Shown one piece after another: positions 53,103 to 61,988 of a stretch of DNA of 64,000 bases (within the stretch, counting starts at the first letter, position 1; the number at the start of each line of letters is the position of its first letter). Source of the DNA: Bradyrhizobium sp. Rc3b. GTDB taxonomy: Bacteria > Pseudomonadota > Alphaproteobacteria > Rhizobiales > Xanthobacteraceae. Under the pieces are notes generated by a model, which saw nothing but the letters and a program-made list of their open reading frames with translations, was not told the DNA's origin and ran no database searches. The DNA is taken from positions 391,230 through 455,229 of the forward strand of contig NZ_FOUS01000006.1 in assembly GCF_900114915.1 (NCBI RefSeq). Direction: 5' to 3'. A program made the position numbers and the translations under genes.

Positions 53103-53586
53103 CGTTTTGCTTGAGCAGACCGACCATCATTTCGAAGCTCGCACGCATGCCGTCCTTGGCATTGGCGTGACGCGCCTCTTCCGCACAGAGCGCTTTGTAG
53201 ATCGGCTTGATGCGCTCGACCGGCGCCGGATCGGGCCTGCGTCGATTGGAGTGATAGCCGATGATGTTGCCGTGATCGTCGAGCGTCGGGGTGACATGGG
53301 CGAACACCCAATAATGGCTGCCATCTCCCGCGAGATTGACGACGTAGGCGAAGATTTCCTGCTTGGCCTGGAGCGTATCCCACAGCAGCTTGAAGACGCA
53401 GCGTGGCATGTCGGGATGGCGGATCAGGCTGTGGGGCGCGCCCATCAGCTGCTTCCAGGGGTATTTCGCCATGCGGAGAAAGACGTCATTGGCGTAGGTG
53501 ATGCGGCCTTTGAGATCGGTCTTCGATACAATCAGCTCCTCCTCACCGAGGAGATTTTCCACCCCAGTAGGACGTATCGCTTGCAT
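53068..53586 (-). CDS. PAS domain protein (Aer-like sensor)
   Basis: A 172-residue protein from the ATG at 53586, preceded by GAGG. One PAS domain covers about residues 10-125: ELIVSKTDLKGRITYAN, then HSLIRHPDMPRCVFKLLWDTLQAK and YWVFAHVTPTLDDHGNIIGYHS. This is the E. coli Aer PAS text, which binds FAD. Its last 35 bases overlap the start of the chemoreceptor gene. The two products probably form one redox or energy-taxis receptor. Confidence 0.87.
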   Translation of the reverse strand: MQAIRPTGVENLLGEEELIVSKTDLKGRITYANDVFLRMAKYPWKQLMGAPHSLIRHPDMPRCVFKLLWDTLQAKQEIFAYVVNLAGDGSHYWVFAHVTPTLDDHGNIIGYHSNRRRPDPAPVERIKPIYKALCAEEARHANAKDGMRASFEMMVGLLKQNGVGYDEFVLSL

Positions 53587-53816
53587 CGGTTCGATCCTCA
53601 AAAGGCCGGCCCCACCACGCTGTGGAGCGCATCATCCGCCTGTCTAGGACAACATTGTTAATCAGGTGTAAGCCGCAGATCCCCGGCGAGAGGAGCGTGC
53701 CTCCGTATCATTACGTAGCGAACGATCGGTGCATTTCGCGCGACCACACGCGCTGCCCATCGCCCGCGCGTTACCCCCAATGACACGCAATTGCATCTAT
53801 GCTGCGCGACGCGCGA

Positions 53817-55340
53817 TTACATCGTCGCGCCGAGCACCCAGGGCGCGAACTCGGCGCCGCCAAAATCGAAGCTCTCGCTCTTGGTCGGCTGGCCGGAGGC
53901 GGTCTTCAGAATGAGCTCGAAGATGCGCTGGCCGCATTGCTCCACGCTCTCCTCGCCTTCGAGGATGGTGCCGCAATTGACGTCCATGTCCTCTTCCATG
54001 CGCTTGTACATGGGCGTGTTGGTGGCGAGCTTGATCGAGGGCGCCGGCTTGCAGCCGAACACGCTGCCCCGTCCCGTGGTGAAGCAGACGAGATTGGCAC
54101 CGCCCGCGACCTGCCCGGTTGCCGCAACAGGGTCGTAGCCGGGCGTGTCCATGAAGACGAAACCCTTCTTGGTGATGGGCTCGGCGTAACGCAGTACCTC
54201 GACGAGATTGGTGGTGCCGGCCTTCGCCATCGCGCCGAGCGATTTTTCAAGAATGGTGGTGAGGCCGCCGGCCTTGTTGCCGGGGCTCGGATTGGCGTTC
54301 ATCTCGGCGCCTTCGCGCTCCGTGTATTCGTCCCACCAGCGCATCAGGTCGACCAGCTTCTCGCCGACCTCGCGACTGACGGCGCGGCGCGTCAAGAGAT
54401 GCTCGGCGCCGTAGGTCTCCGGCGTCTCCGACAGGATCACGGTGCCGCCGTGACGCACGATGAGATCGCTGGCCGCACCGAGCGCGGGATTGGCGGACAC
54501 GCCGGAATAGCCGTCGGAGCCGCCGCATTGCAGGGCGACGGTGAGCTCGCTCGCCGGCACCGTCTCGCGCTTGACCTTGTTGGCGTCAGCCAGCGCTTCG
54601 CGCACGAAGGCGATGCCCGCCTCCACCGTCTTGCGGGTACCGCCGACCTCCTGGATGTCCATCGCGCGCAGGCGTCCCGCGAGCTTCTGCTCCTCCATCA
54701 GGCCGCCGATCTGGTTCACCTCGCAACCGAGGCCGAGCACGATGACGTGGGAGAAATTGACGTGGCGCGCATAGCCGCCGAGCGTGCGGCGGAGCAGCGC
54801 CAAGGGCTCGTTCTGCGTCATGCCGCAGCCGGTCTTGTGGGTCAGCGCGACCACACCGTCGACATTGGGGAAATCGGCCAGCGGATTGTCGCCGGTGAAG
54901 GGATTCTTCTTGAAGACGTCGGCGACGAGGCTTGCGACATGGGCACTGCAATTCACCGAGGTGAGGATGCCGATATAGTTGCGCGTGGCGACGCGGCCGT
55001 CCGGACGGCGGATGCCCTCGAAGGTCGCCGGCAGGTCGAAATTCGGCGTCGGCTTGACGTCGGCGCAATAGGCATAGTCTTTTGAGAAGTCGCCCATGCC
55101 GATATTCTGCACGTGCACGTGCTGGCCCGGCGCGATCGGAATGGTCGCAAAGCCGATGATCTGGCCGTAGCGGATGACAGGCTCGCCCACAGCGATCGGC
55201 TTGATCGCGACCTTGTGGCCGGAGGGAATGCGCTCGACCGTGGTCACGCCGTCAGCAACAACGGTGCCGGGCGGCAGGCTGGCGCGCGCGATCAGCACGC
55301 CATCATCGGGATGCAGGCGGATGACGGGGCTGATGGTCAT
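53817..55340 (-). CDS. UxaA family altronate/galactarate dehydratase
   Basis: A 507-residue protein. An N-terminal SAF-like domain (residues 5-75: IRLHPDDGVLIARASLPPGT) precedes the dehydratase domain (RPDGRVATRNYIGILTSVNCSAHVA, KTGCGM, GCEVNQ, GGSDGYSGVSANPALG). The family includes altronate dehydratase UxaA and galactarate dehydratase GarD, which use iron. It sits next to an HpcH/HpaI aldolase on the same strand, so a galactarate-type pathway with GarL-like cleavage is plausible. Confidence 0.86.
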   Translation of the reverse strand: MTISPVIRLHPDDGVLIARASLPPGTVVADGVTTVERIPSGHKVAIKPIAVGEPVIRYGQIIGFATIPIAPGQHVHVQNIGMGDFSKDYAYCADVKPTPNFDLPATFEGIRRPDGRVATRNYIGILTSVNCSAHVASLVADVFKKNPFTGDNPLADFPNVDGVVALTHKTGCGMTQNEPLALLRRTLGGYARHVNFSHVIVLGLGCEVNQIGGLMEEQKLAGRLRAMDIQEVGGTRKTVEAGIAFVREALADANKVKRETVPASELTVALQCGGSDGYSGVSANPALGAASDLIVRHGGTVILSETPETYGAEHLLTRRAVSREVGEKLVDLMRWWDEYTEREGAEMNANPSPGNKAGGLTTILEKSLGAMAKAGTTNLVEVLRYAEPITKKGFVFMDTPGYDPVAATGQVAGGANLVCFTTGRGSVFGCKPAPSIKLATNTPMYKRMEEDMDVNCGTILEGEESVEQCGQRIFELILKTASGQPTKSESFDFGGAEFAPWVLGATM

Positions 55341-55353
55341 GGCAGGTCTCCTT

Positions 55354-55423
55354 GAGCGAATAGTGAGTAGCGAGTGGCGAATGGAAAAAGGGGAGCAGCA
55401 CTATTCGCTCCCCCCCATTCGCC
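55354..55423. repeat. Interleaved inverted repeats (pseudoknot-like)
   Basis: Two inverted pairs in the order A-B-A'-B': GAGCGAATAGTG (55354-55365) with CACTATTCGCTC (55399-55410), and GGCGAATGG (55376-55384) with CCATTCGCC (55415-55423). It lies between the dehydratase and aldolase genes. Confidence 0.75.
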
Positions 55424-55435
55424 ATTCGCGAGGTC

Positions 55436-56212
55436 TTAGGCCTTTCCGCCCGAATCCTTGCGGGTGGCATTGACCTGCATCTTGGCGTAGGTCGTCATCA
55501 GGCCGACCTCGTTCGAGAGCGTCACCAGCTTGAAGCCCATGTTGATGGCGCGCGCTGCGCCTTCGGCGCCGCTGCAATGGATGCCCGGGTTGAGGCCGCG
55601 CTTGCCGCATTCCTTGATGATCTTCTCGTAGATCGCCAGGATCTCGGGCTCGCTGCGGTCGAGCTTGGGCTCGAGGCCGTAGGAGAAGCCGAGGTCGGAC
55701 GGGCCGATATAGACGCCGTCGATGCCTTCGACGTCGAGGATCGCTTCCATGTTCTCGACCGCGGTCTTGGTCTCCATCATCGGCAGCAGGATGGTGTCGG
55801 CATTCGCGGTCTTCTGATACGAGCCCGCGGTGCCGTACATGCCGGCGCGGATCGGGCCGTTGGAGCGCACGCCCTGCGGCGGATATTTGGAATAGGAGAC
55901 GAGGTTCCTGGCTTCCTGCGGCGTGTTGACCATCGGGCAGATCACGCCATAGGCGCCGCCGTCGAGCACCTTGCCGATGATGCCGGGCTCGTTCCAGGGC
56001 ACGCGGACCATCGGGGTCACGGGGTGCTTGTCCATGGCCTGGAAGCACTGCACCATCGACAGATAGTCCTGCACGCCATGCTGCATGTCGACGGTGACGC
56101 TGTCGAAGCCGCATTGCGCGATCATCTCGGCCGAGAAGCCGGAGGGTATAGCGAGCCACGCGTTGACCACGGCCTTGCCCGACTTCCAGATTTCCTTGAC
56201 CTTGTTCGCCAC
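55436..56212 (-). CDS. HpcH/HpaI family aldolase
   Basis: A 258-residue class II aldolase from a GTG at 56212, with AAGGAAGG upstream; longer in-frame starts lack this site. Catalytic and metal residues are visible as DMQHG (His), VRVPW (Arg), METKTA (Glu) and GPSDLGFS (Asp). It could be HpaI (cleaving 2,4-dihydroxyhept-2-enedioate to pyruvate and succinic semialdehyde) because the hpa operon starts about 1 kb away, or GarL because a galactarate dehydratase-like gene is adjacent. The sequence alone does not decide. Confidence 0.85.
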   Translation of the reverse strand: MANKVKEIWKSGKAVVNAWLAIPSGFSAEMIAQCGFDSVTVDMQHGVQDYLSMVQCFQAMDKHPVTPMVRVPWNEPGIIGKVLDGGAYGVICPMVNTPQEARNLVSYSKYPPQGVRSNGPIRAGMYGTAGSYQKTANADTILLPMMETKTAVENMEAILDVEGIDGVYIGPSDLGFSYGLEPKLDRSEPEILAIYEKIIKECGKRGLNPGIHCSGAEGAARAINMGFKLVTLSNEVGLMTTYAKMQVNATRKDSGGKA

Positions 56213-56595
56213 GTTGCCTTCCTTCTTTGTTGTTTGAACCTTCGTCACCATGACGAGCGCCGCGACAGCACGACCCGCTGTTAGCGCGAACCGGAGCGCC
56301 GCGCTACGCTCGCAATGACGCAACGCCTATGCGCTCGCGCGCTGGATACCGACTTCGCTGACACTGACCTCGCGGGCGGCGCCCACTATTGCCGCCTGGG
56401 GTGTCATCCGGCAAGGGATCGGGCCGCTCTGTCACGATTTTCCGCCCCGGATCGCCCGGAATCGGCGCCCCCGATCCCCCGCATCGGCTCGGCGTGCATG
56501 GGCAGTTTAGCCCCTGGCATCGACACGGCCAGCGTCGCCCACCTTCGAATCGACGTCAAACCATCGCCGACGACCAGGTTCCGGCCATCACGTGC
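56213..56595. other. Intergenic region between the aldolase and hpaR
   Basis: Lies between the aldolase start and the hpaR stop, both leftward. Contains one half of the CATTGCGAG-type repeat (CGCTCGCAATGACG near 56306-56319) but not its other arm. No gene seen. Confidence 0.4.
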
Positions 56596-57114
56596 TCACT
56601 CTTCGGCACTTGCCTCCTCGCTTGCGCCAAGCTCTGCAAGACTCTGTTCGAGCGCACCGAGCATCTCCTGCAATTCGGCGAGCTTGCGTGCACCGAAGCG
56701 TCGCGTGATTTCGGCATAGATCGCTTCCGACGTCGGCGCCACCGAGGCCATCAGCTTCACGCCCTCTTTCGAGATCGAGACCATGCTGCGGCGCTGGTCC
56801 GCCTTCGCCGTCTTTCGTTCGATCAGATTGCGCGCCTCGAGATCGCGCAGGATGCGCGACAGGCTCGGTCCGAGCAGGAACGCCGTGCGGGCGAGTTCCG
56901 TGACCTCGACCGTTTCGATCGCCGCCAGTGCACGCAGGATGCGCCATTGCTGCTCGGTCAAGCCGTGCTCGCGCAGCGAGGGACGAAACTGCCGCATCAC
57001 CGCTTCGCGGGCTCGCAGCAGCGACATCGGCAGCGAGCGGGAGAAATCGCGCATCGGCACCTGCCGTGCGGCAGGCGCGCTTCCGTTGGCTGGATCAGCC
57101 GGTCTCTTCACCAT
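56596..57114 (-). CDS. hpaR: MarR family repressor HpaR
   Basis: A 172-residue winged helix protein. The core is LREHGLTEQQWRILRAL, ELARTAFLLGPSLSRILRDLEARNLIERK and DQRRSMVSISKEG, the typical pattern of HpaR. It represses the 4-hydroxyphenylacetate/homoprotocatechuate meta-pathway and is released by the aromatic substrate. It is divergent from hpaH, with a perfect palindrome between them. Confidence 0.9.
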   Translation of the reverse strand: MVKRPADPANGSAPAARQVPMRDFSRSLPMSLLRAREAVMRQFRPSLREHGLTEQQWRILRALAAIETVEVTELARTAFLLGPSLSRILRDLEARNLIERKTAKADQRRSMVSISKEGVKLMASVAPTSEAIYAEITRRFGARKLAELQEMLGALEQSLAELGASEEASAEE

Positions 57115-57166
57115 GATGCCCTTTCAAACCGCAAAACGTTTGCAGTGCAGCAAGCCGAAATTGTGT

Positions 57167-57195
57167 TTGACGCATTCACTTAACATGTTAAGTAT
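57167..57195 (+). promoter_or_regulatory. Promoter of the hpa operon
   Basis: TTGACG (57167-57172), 17 bases, AAGTAT (57190-57195). The palindromic operator at 57178-57193 lies between and overlaps the -10, so binding there would block polymerase. Confidence 0.5.
57178..57193. promoter_or_regulatory. Perfect 16-base palindrome, likely HpaR operator
   Basis: ACTTAACATGTTAAGT is identical to its reverse complement. It sits in the divergent hpaR/hpaH region where a MarR-type operator is expected. A further imperfect palindrome, GCAAA-ACG-TTTGC (57131-57143), lies nearer hpaR. Confidence 0.7.
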
Positions 57196-57225
57196 CTCCC
57201 GGCACCTCAGTTTGTATGATCACAA

Positions 57226-58032
57226 ATGGCGCTTTCCAACGACGATATCCAAGCTTGCGCACGGCGTCTGCATCAGGCGGAGAAGACCCGCGTGCAGATC
57301 CGGCAGCTGTCGCAGGATTTCTCCGGCATCACCATCACCGATGCCTACGCGATTCAGAAGGCCTGGGTCGACGTCAAGATCGCCGAGGGGCGCATCGTCA
57401 AGGGCCACAAGATCGGCCTGACCTCGAAGGCGATGCAGGGCGCGCTCAACATCGACGAGCCCGATTCCGGCGTGCTGCTCGACGACATGTTCTTCGCCGA
57501 TGGCGGGATCATTCCGACCGAGCGCTTCATTGCCACGCGGGTCGAAGCCGAGCTCGCCTTCGTCATGAGCAAGCGGCTCGCAGGGCCGGACTGCACGCTA
57601 TTCGACGTGCTCAACGCCACCGACTTCGTGGTGCCGGCCCTGGAGATTCTGGATACGCGGATCGAGCGCGTCGATCCCCAGACCAAAGCGACGCGAAAGA
57701 TCTTCGACACCATCGCCGACAATGCGGCGAATGCCGGCATCGTGCTCGGCGGGCGGCCGATCCGGCCTTTGGATGCAGACCTGCGCTGGATCGGCGCGCT
57801 GTGTTTCAAGAACGGCCAGATCGAGGAGACCGGCCTTGCCGCCGGCGTGCTCAATCACCCGGCGACCGCTGTGGCCTGGCTCGCCAACAAGATCGCGCCG
57901 CTCGGCCTTGCGCTGGAGCCTGGACAGGTCGTGCTTGCCGGCTCCTTCATCCGCCCGATCGAGACCCGCAAGGGCGACACAATTCAGGCCGATTATGGCG
58001 CCTACGGATCGGTCAGCTGCTACTTCGCTTAA
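57226..58032 (+). CDS. hpaH: 2-oxo-hepta-3-ene-1,7-dioate hydratase HpaH
   Basis: A 268-residue protein of the fumarylacetoacetase-like/hydratase family. Metal-binding text is present (EAELAFVM, then EILDTRI and GTKG-like GHKIGLTSKAMQ). It hydrates the open-chain product of HpaG. The ATG at 57226 has no clear ribosome site (TATGATCACAA upstream), so translation may be weak or atypical. First gene of the hpaH-F-E-D-G operon. Confidence 0.9.
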   Translation: MALSNDDIQACARRLHQAEKTRVQIRQLSQDFSGITITDAYAIQKAWVDVKIAEGRIVKGHKIGLTSKAMQGALNIDEPDSGVLLDDMFFADGGIIPTERFIATRVEAELAFVMSKRLAGPDCTLFDVLNATDFVVPALEILDTRIERVDPQTKATRKIFDTIADNAANAGIVLGGRPIRPLDADLRWIGALCFKNGQIEETGLAAGVLNHPATAVAWLANKIAPLGLALEPGQVVLAGSFIRPIETRKGDTIQADYGAYGSVSCYFA

Positions 58033-58063
58033 GGCGCACAAGAATACAGGGAGTGAAACCGCG

Positions 58064-58462
58064 ATGCCGCATTTCACGATTGAATATTCGGCCAATCTCG
58101 ACGGCCGCCTCGACATCGCGGCGGTGTGCGAGATCGTGCGCAAGGCGGCGGTCGAGACTGGCATCTTCCCGCTCGGCGGCATCCGCGTCCGCGCCATCAG
58201 GTGCGAGCACTATGCGATCGCCGATGACAGGCAAGACTACGGCTTTCTCGACATGGTGCTGCGCATCGGCGAAGGCCGCGACCTTCCCACGCGCCAGAAA
58301 GCCGGCGAGCACGTCTTCCAGGCACTCTCCCGCCATCTCGATCCCGTCTTCGCTGCCAGCAAATTCGCTTTGTCGTTCGACATGCAGATCAACGACAAGG
58401 ACACCAGCTGGAAGCGCAACAACATCCACGACGCCCTGAAAGTGGAAGCCGCCCATGGATAA
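58064..58462 (+). CDS. hpaF: 5-carboxymethyl-2-hydroxymuconate isomerase HpaF
   Basis: A 132-residue member of the 4-oxalocrotonate tautomerase superfamily. The catalytic residue is the N-terminal Pro after Met removal (MPHFTIEYSANL), as in E. coli HpaF (126 residues). G-F-P-L-GGIRVRAI and GRDL are conserved blocks. It starts 32 bases after hpaH and overlaps hpaE by eight bases. Confidence 0.93.
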   Translation: MPHFTIEYSANLDGRLDIAAVCEIVRKAAVETGIFPLGGIRVRAIRCEHYAIADDRQDYGFLDMVLRIGEGRDLPTRQKAGEHVFQALSRHLDPVFAASKFALSFDMQINDKDTSWKRNNIHDALKVEAAHG

Positions 58463-59993
58463 GCCCAGTCCGAAAGCCGATGTATTCCAGGCCAACCGCG
58501 ACCGCGTCGCACCGCTGCTGAAGAAGCTGCGTGCCGACGGCATCGGTCACATGATCGACGGCAAGGCCGTTGCCTCGATCTCCGGCGAGACGTTCGAGAC
58601 GAAGTCACCGGTCGACGGCACGACGCTCGCGAGCGTCGCGCGCGGCACCGCCGAAGACATCGACCGCGCCGCAACGGCCGCTTCGCTTGCCTTCAAGTCC
58701 TGGCGCGACATGGGCCCGGCGATGCGGAAGAAGCTGCTGCATCGCGTGGCCGACGCGATCGAGGACAACGCCGACGACATCGCGGTGCTCGAATGCATCG
58801 ACACCGGCCAGGCCTATCGCTTCATGGCCAAGGCCGCGATCCGCGCCGCCGAGAATTTCCGCTTCTTCGCCGACAAATGCGCCGAGGCGCGCGACGGCCT
58901 CAACACGCCGAGCGACGAGCACTGGAATATCTCGACGCGCGTGCCGATCGGCCCGGTCGGCGTGATCACGCCGTGGAATACGCCGTTCATGCTCTCGACC
59001 TGGAAGATCGCCCCCGCGCTTGCCGCCGGCTGCACCGTCGTGCACAAGCCGGCGGAATGGTCGCCGGTCACCGCGGACATGCTCAGCAAGCTCGTCAAAC
59101 AGGCCGGCGTTCCCGACGGCGTGCTCAACACCGTCCACGGCTTTGGTGAGGAGGCCGGCAAGGCGCTGACCGAGCACCCCGCGATCAAGGCGATCGGCTT
59201 CGTCGGCGAGAGCGCGACGGGCTCGGCGATCATGGTGCAGGGCGCGCCGACGTTGAAGCGCGTGCATTTCGAGCTCGGCGGCAAGAACCCCGTGATCGTG
59301 TTCGACGATGCCGATCTCGACCGCGCGCTCGATGCCGTCGTGTTCATGATCTACTCGCTCAACGGCGAACGCTGCACGTCATCGAGCCGCCTCCTGGTTC
59401 AGGCCGGCATTGCCGACAAGTTCACGGAGAAGCTCACCGCGCGCGTGAAGGCCCTGAAGGTCGGCCATCCCCTCGATCCCGCCACCGAGATCGGGCCGCT
59501 GATCCACGAGCGGCATCTGGCAAAAGTGTGCTCCTATTTCGACGTCGCGCGCCAGGACGGCGCTGTGATCGCCGTCGGCGGCAACGCCCATGACGGCCCG
59601 GGCGGCGGACATTATGTCGAGCCTACCTTGGTCACCGGCGCACACGGCAAGATGCGCGTGGCGCAGGAGGAGGTGTTCGGACCGTTCCTCACCGTGCTGC
59701 CCTTCAAGGACGAGGCTGAAGCCGTCGAGATCGCCAACGACATCCGCTATGGCCTGACCGGCTATGTCTGGACCAACGATGTCGGCCGTGCACTGCGCGT
59801 CGCCGATGCGCTGGAGGCTGGCATGATCTGGCTCAACTCGGAGAATGTCCGCCATCTGCCGACGCCGTTCGGCGGCATGAAGGCGTCCGGCATCGGCCGC
59901 GACGGCGGCGATTACTCGTTCGATTTCTACATGGAAACCAAGCACGTCTCGCTGGCGCGAGGCACGCACAAGATTCAGAAACTGGGAATTTAA
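58455..59993 (+). CDS. hpaE: 5-carboxymethyl-2-hydroxymuconate semialdehyde dehydrogenase HpaE
   Basis: A 512-residue NAD-dependent aldehyde dehydrogenase. E273 (ELGGKNP) is the general base and C307 (NGERCTSS) the nucleophile; PWNTPFMLSTWKIAPALAAG is the NAD-binding helix. It oxidises the ring-cleavage product of HpaD. Co-transcribed with hpaF. Confidence 0.93.
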   Translation: MDKPSPKADVFQANRDRVAPLLKKLRADGIGHMIDGKAVASISGETFETKSPVDGTTLASVARGTAEDIDRAATAASLAFKSWRDMGPAMRKKLLHRVADAIEDNADDIAVLECIDTGQAYRFMAKAAIRAAENFRFFADKCAEARDGLNTPSDEHWNISTRVPIGPVGVITPWNTPFMLSTWKIAPALAAGCTVVHKPAEWSPVTADMLSKLVKQAGVPDGVLNTVHGFGEEAGKALTEHPAIKAIGFVGESATGSAIMVQGAPTLKRVHFELGGKNPVIVFDDADLDRALDAVVFMIYSLNGERCTSSSRLLVQAGIADKFTEKLTARVKALKVGHPLDPATEIGPLIHERHLAKVCSYFDVARQDGAVIAVGGNAHDGPGGGHYVEPTLVTGAHGKMRVAQEEVFGPFLTVLPFKDEAEAVEIANDIRYGLTGYVWTNDVGRALRVADALEAGMIWLNSENVRHLPTPFGGMKASGIGRDGGDYSFDFYMETKHVSLARGTHKIQKLGI

Positions 59994-59997
59994 CGCT

Positions 59998-60095
59998 TCG
60001 TCGTTCCGGAGCGCGAAGCGAATCCGGAACCTCGAGATTCTCAGGTGCGCAATTGCGCACCATAGTTCGGCTCTTCGAGCCGCCCGGAATGACGA
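59998..60095. repeat. Palindromic intergenic repeat
   Basis: Outer arms TCGTCGTTCCGG and CCGGAATGACGA (one mismatch) with a perfect internal palindrome GTGCGCAATTGCGCAC (60045-60060). It lies inside the hpa operon, between hpaE and hpaD. Confidence 0.8.
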
Positions 60096-60116
60096 CCGAG
60101 CCGAGGGGAAACGCAA

Positions 60117-61100
60117 ATGCCCGTACCGCAACACATCTTCGAGCCGCCGTTCAACATCATCCGCTCCAGCCACGTCGTGCTTGACGTCACCGATTTGAAG
60201 CTGAGCCGCGAGTTCTATGAGACCATTGTCGGCCTGCACGTCGAGGACGCCGACGACAAGGTCGTGTACCTGCGCGCCGCGGAGGAGCATCAGCACCACT
60301 CTTTAGTGCTGCGGAAGGCTGCAGTCCCGGCGTGCGCGCGGCTCGGTTTCAAGGTCGGCAACGATGGGGATCTCGACAAGGCCGCTGCTTTCCTTTCCGA
60401 GAACGGCCTCTCCTACGCCTTCGTCGACCAGCCGTTCCAGGGCCGGACCCTGCAGTTCACCGACCCCTTCGGCTTCCAGATCGAGCTCTATGCGTCGATG
60501 GACCGGCGGCCGCATCTGCTGCGCCGCTATGATCTCTACCGGGGCTGCCACCCGCAGCGGCTCGATCATTTCAACGTCTTCGCCGCCGAGGTGCAGGACA
60601 CCGTCGAGTTCTACGCCCGGCTCGGCTTCCGCCTCACTGAATATGCCGAGGAGGATGGACCGAACGGCCGCATCGCCGCGGCCTGGATGCATCGCAAGGG
60701 CAATGTCCACGACTTCGCCATCACCAACGGCAAGGGCCCTCGCCTGCACCATTTCGCCTACTGGACGCCGACGGCGATGAACATCATCCATCTCTGCGAC
60801 GTCATGGCGTCCCAAGGCTTCGTCAAGAACATCGAGCGCGGCCCCGGACGCCACGGCATCTCCAACGCATTCTTCCTCTATGTGCGCGATCCCGACGGAC
60901 ACCGGCTCGAGCTCTACACCAGCGACTATTTCACCGGAGATCACGACCATGAGCCGCTACGCTGGTCGCTGCGCGATCCGCGCCGCCAGACGCTGTGGGG
61001 CGCACCCGCGCCGCGTTCCTGGTTCGAGCAGGGCTCGCTGTTTAGTGGGCAAGCCGTGCGTGAGCCGAAGTTTGTGGCCGACGTGCTGGTGGCGGATTGA
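60117..61100 (+). CDS. hpaD: 3,4-dihydroxyphenylacetate 2,3-dioxygenase HpaD
   Basis: A 327-residue type I extradiol dioxygenase (vicinal oxygen chelate fold). The metal ligands are H151 (LDHFNVF), H212 (LHHFAYW) and E265 (HRLELYTSDY), and the length matches HPCD from Brevibacterium/Arthrobacter rather than the shorter E. coli HpaD. It opens the homoprotocatechuate ring. Its stop overlaps the next start by one base (TGATG). Confidence 0.92.
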   Translation: MPVPQHIFEPPFNIIRSSHVVLDVTDLKLSREFYETIVGLHVEDADDKVVYLRAAEEHQHHSLVLRKAAVPACARLGFKVGNDGDLDKAAAFLSENGLSYAFVDQPFQGRTLQFTDPFGFQIELYASMDRRPHLLRRYDLYRGCHPQRLDHFNVFAAEVQDTVEFYARLGFRLTEYAEEDGPNGRIAAAWMHRKGNVHDFAITNGKGPRLHHFAYWTPTAMNIIHLCDVMASQGFVKNIERGPGRHGISNAFFLYVRDPDGHRLELYTSDYFTGDHDHEPLRWSLRDPRRQTLWGAPAPRSWFEQGSLFSGQAVREPKFVADVLVAD

Positions 61101-61969
61101 TGAAACTCCCTCGCCTCGCCACCTATTCCGTCAAGGGTGATGTCAGCTACGGTGCCGTCCTCGAGGGCGGCATCGTCGACCTCTCCGCGCGCTACGCAAA
61201 ACACTATCCGACGCTGCGCGAGGTGATCGCGGCCGGCAAGCTCGTGAGCCTTGCCGAGGAAGCCGCCGGCCGCACGCCGGATCAACCGATCGCCGATATC
61301 ACCTGGCTGCCGCCAGTGCCCGCGCCGGAGAAGATCATCTGCATCGGCGTCAACTATCCCGACCGTAACGCCGAATACAAGGACGGCCAGGACGCGCCGA
61401 AATATCCGAGCATGTTCATGCGCTCGCCCCGCTCCTTCGTCGGCCACGACACGCCGCTGGTGCGCCCGCGGGCGTCCGCGCAGCTCGATTATGAGGGCGA
61501 GATCGTGCTGGTGATCGGCAAGCAAGGACGGCATATTCCGGAAAGCAGCGCGCTCGATCACATCGCGGCGCTCACGCTGTGCAACGAAGGCTCGGTGCGC
61601 GACTGGCTGCGCCACGCCAAGTTCAACGTCACCCAAGGCAAGAACTTTGATTCCAGCGGCAGCCTCGGCCCATGGCTCGTGCCCTACGTCCAGGAATCGC
61701 AGATCGCCGATGTCAGGCTCACCACGCATGTCAACGGCGAGCTCAGGCAGGACGATCGCACCAGCCGGCTGATGTTCTCCTTCCGCTATCTCATCAACTA
61801 TATCTCCACCTTCGCAACGCTCGTCCCCGGCGATATCATCGTCACGGGCACGCCGACCGGCGCTGGTGCCCGGTTCGATCCGCCGCGTTACCTGAAGCCC
61901 GGCGACGTCATCGAGGTCACGGCCGAAGGCATCGGCAGCTTGCGCAACGGTGTCGTCGACGAAGCCTGA
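61100..61969 (+). CDS. hpaG: Fumarylacetoacetate hydrolase family protein, HpaG-like
   Basis: A 289-residue protein from the ATG at 61100. The FAH core is recognisable: CIGVNYPDRNAEYKD, LDYEGEIVLVIGKQGRHI (metal ligands), GKNFDSSGSLGPWLVP, and GDIIVTGTPTGAGA. In the homoprotocatechuate pathway HpaG decarboxylates 5-carboxymethyl-2-oxo-hex-3-ene-1,5-dioate. E. coli HpaG is a fused double-length protein; here it is a single domain. The position after hpaD supports the name, although another FAH-type enzyme is possible. Confidence 0.8.
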   Translation: MKLPRLATYSVKGDVSYGAVLEGGIVDLSARYAKHYPTLREVIAAGKLVSLAEEAAGRTPDQPIADITWLPPVPAPEKIICIGVNYPDRNAEYKDGQDAPKYPSMFMRSPRSFVGHDTPLVRPRASAQLDYEGEIVLVIGKQGRHIPESSALDHIAALTLCNEGSVRDWLRHAKFNVTQGKNFDSSGSLGPWLVPYVQESQIADVRLTTHVNGELRQDDRTSRLMFSFRYLINYISTFATLVPGDIIVTGTPTGAGARFDPPRYLKPGDVIEVTAEGIGSLRNGVVDEA

Positions 61970-61988
61970 ACAAGATTGGAATGATGCA

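Noticed and set aside
56280..56325. Complete copy of the CATTGCGAG repeat
   Set aside because: Only the right arm (CGCTCGCAATGACG) is present; the left arm was not found.
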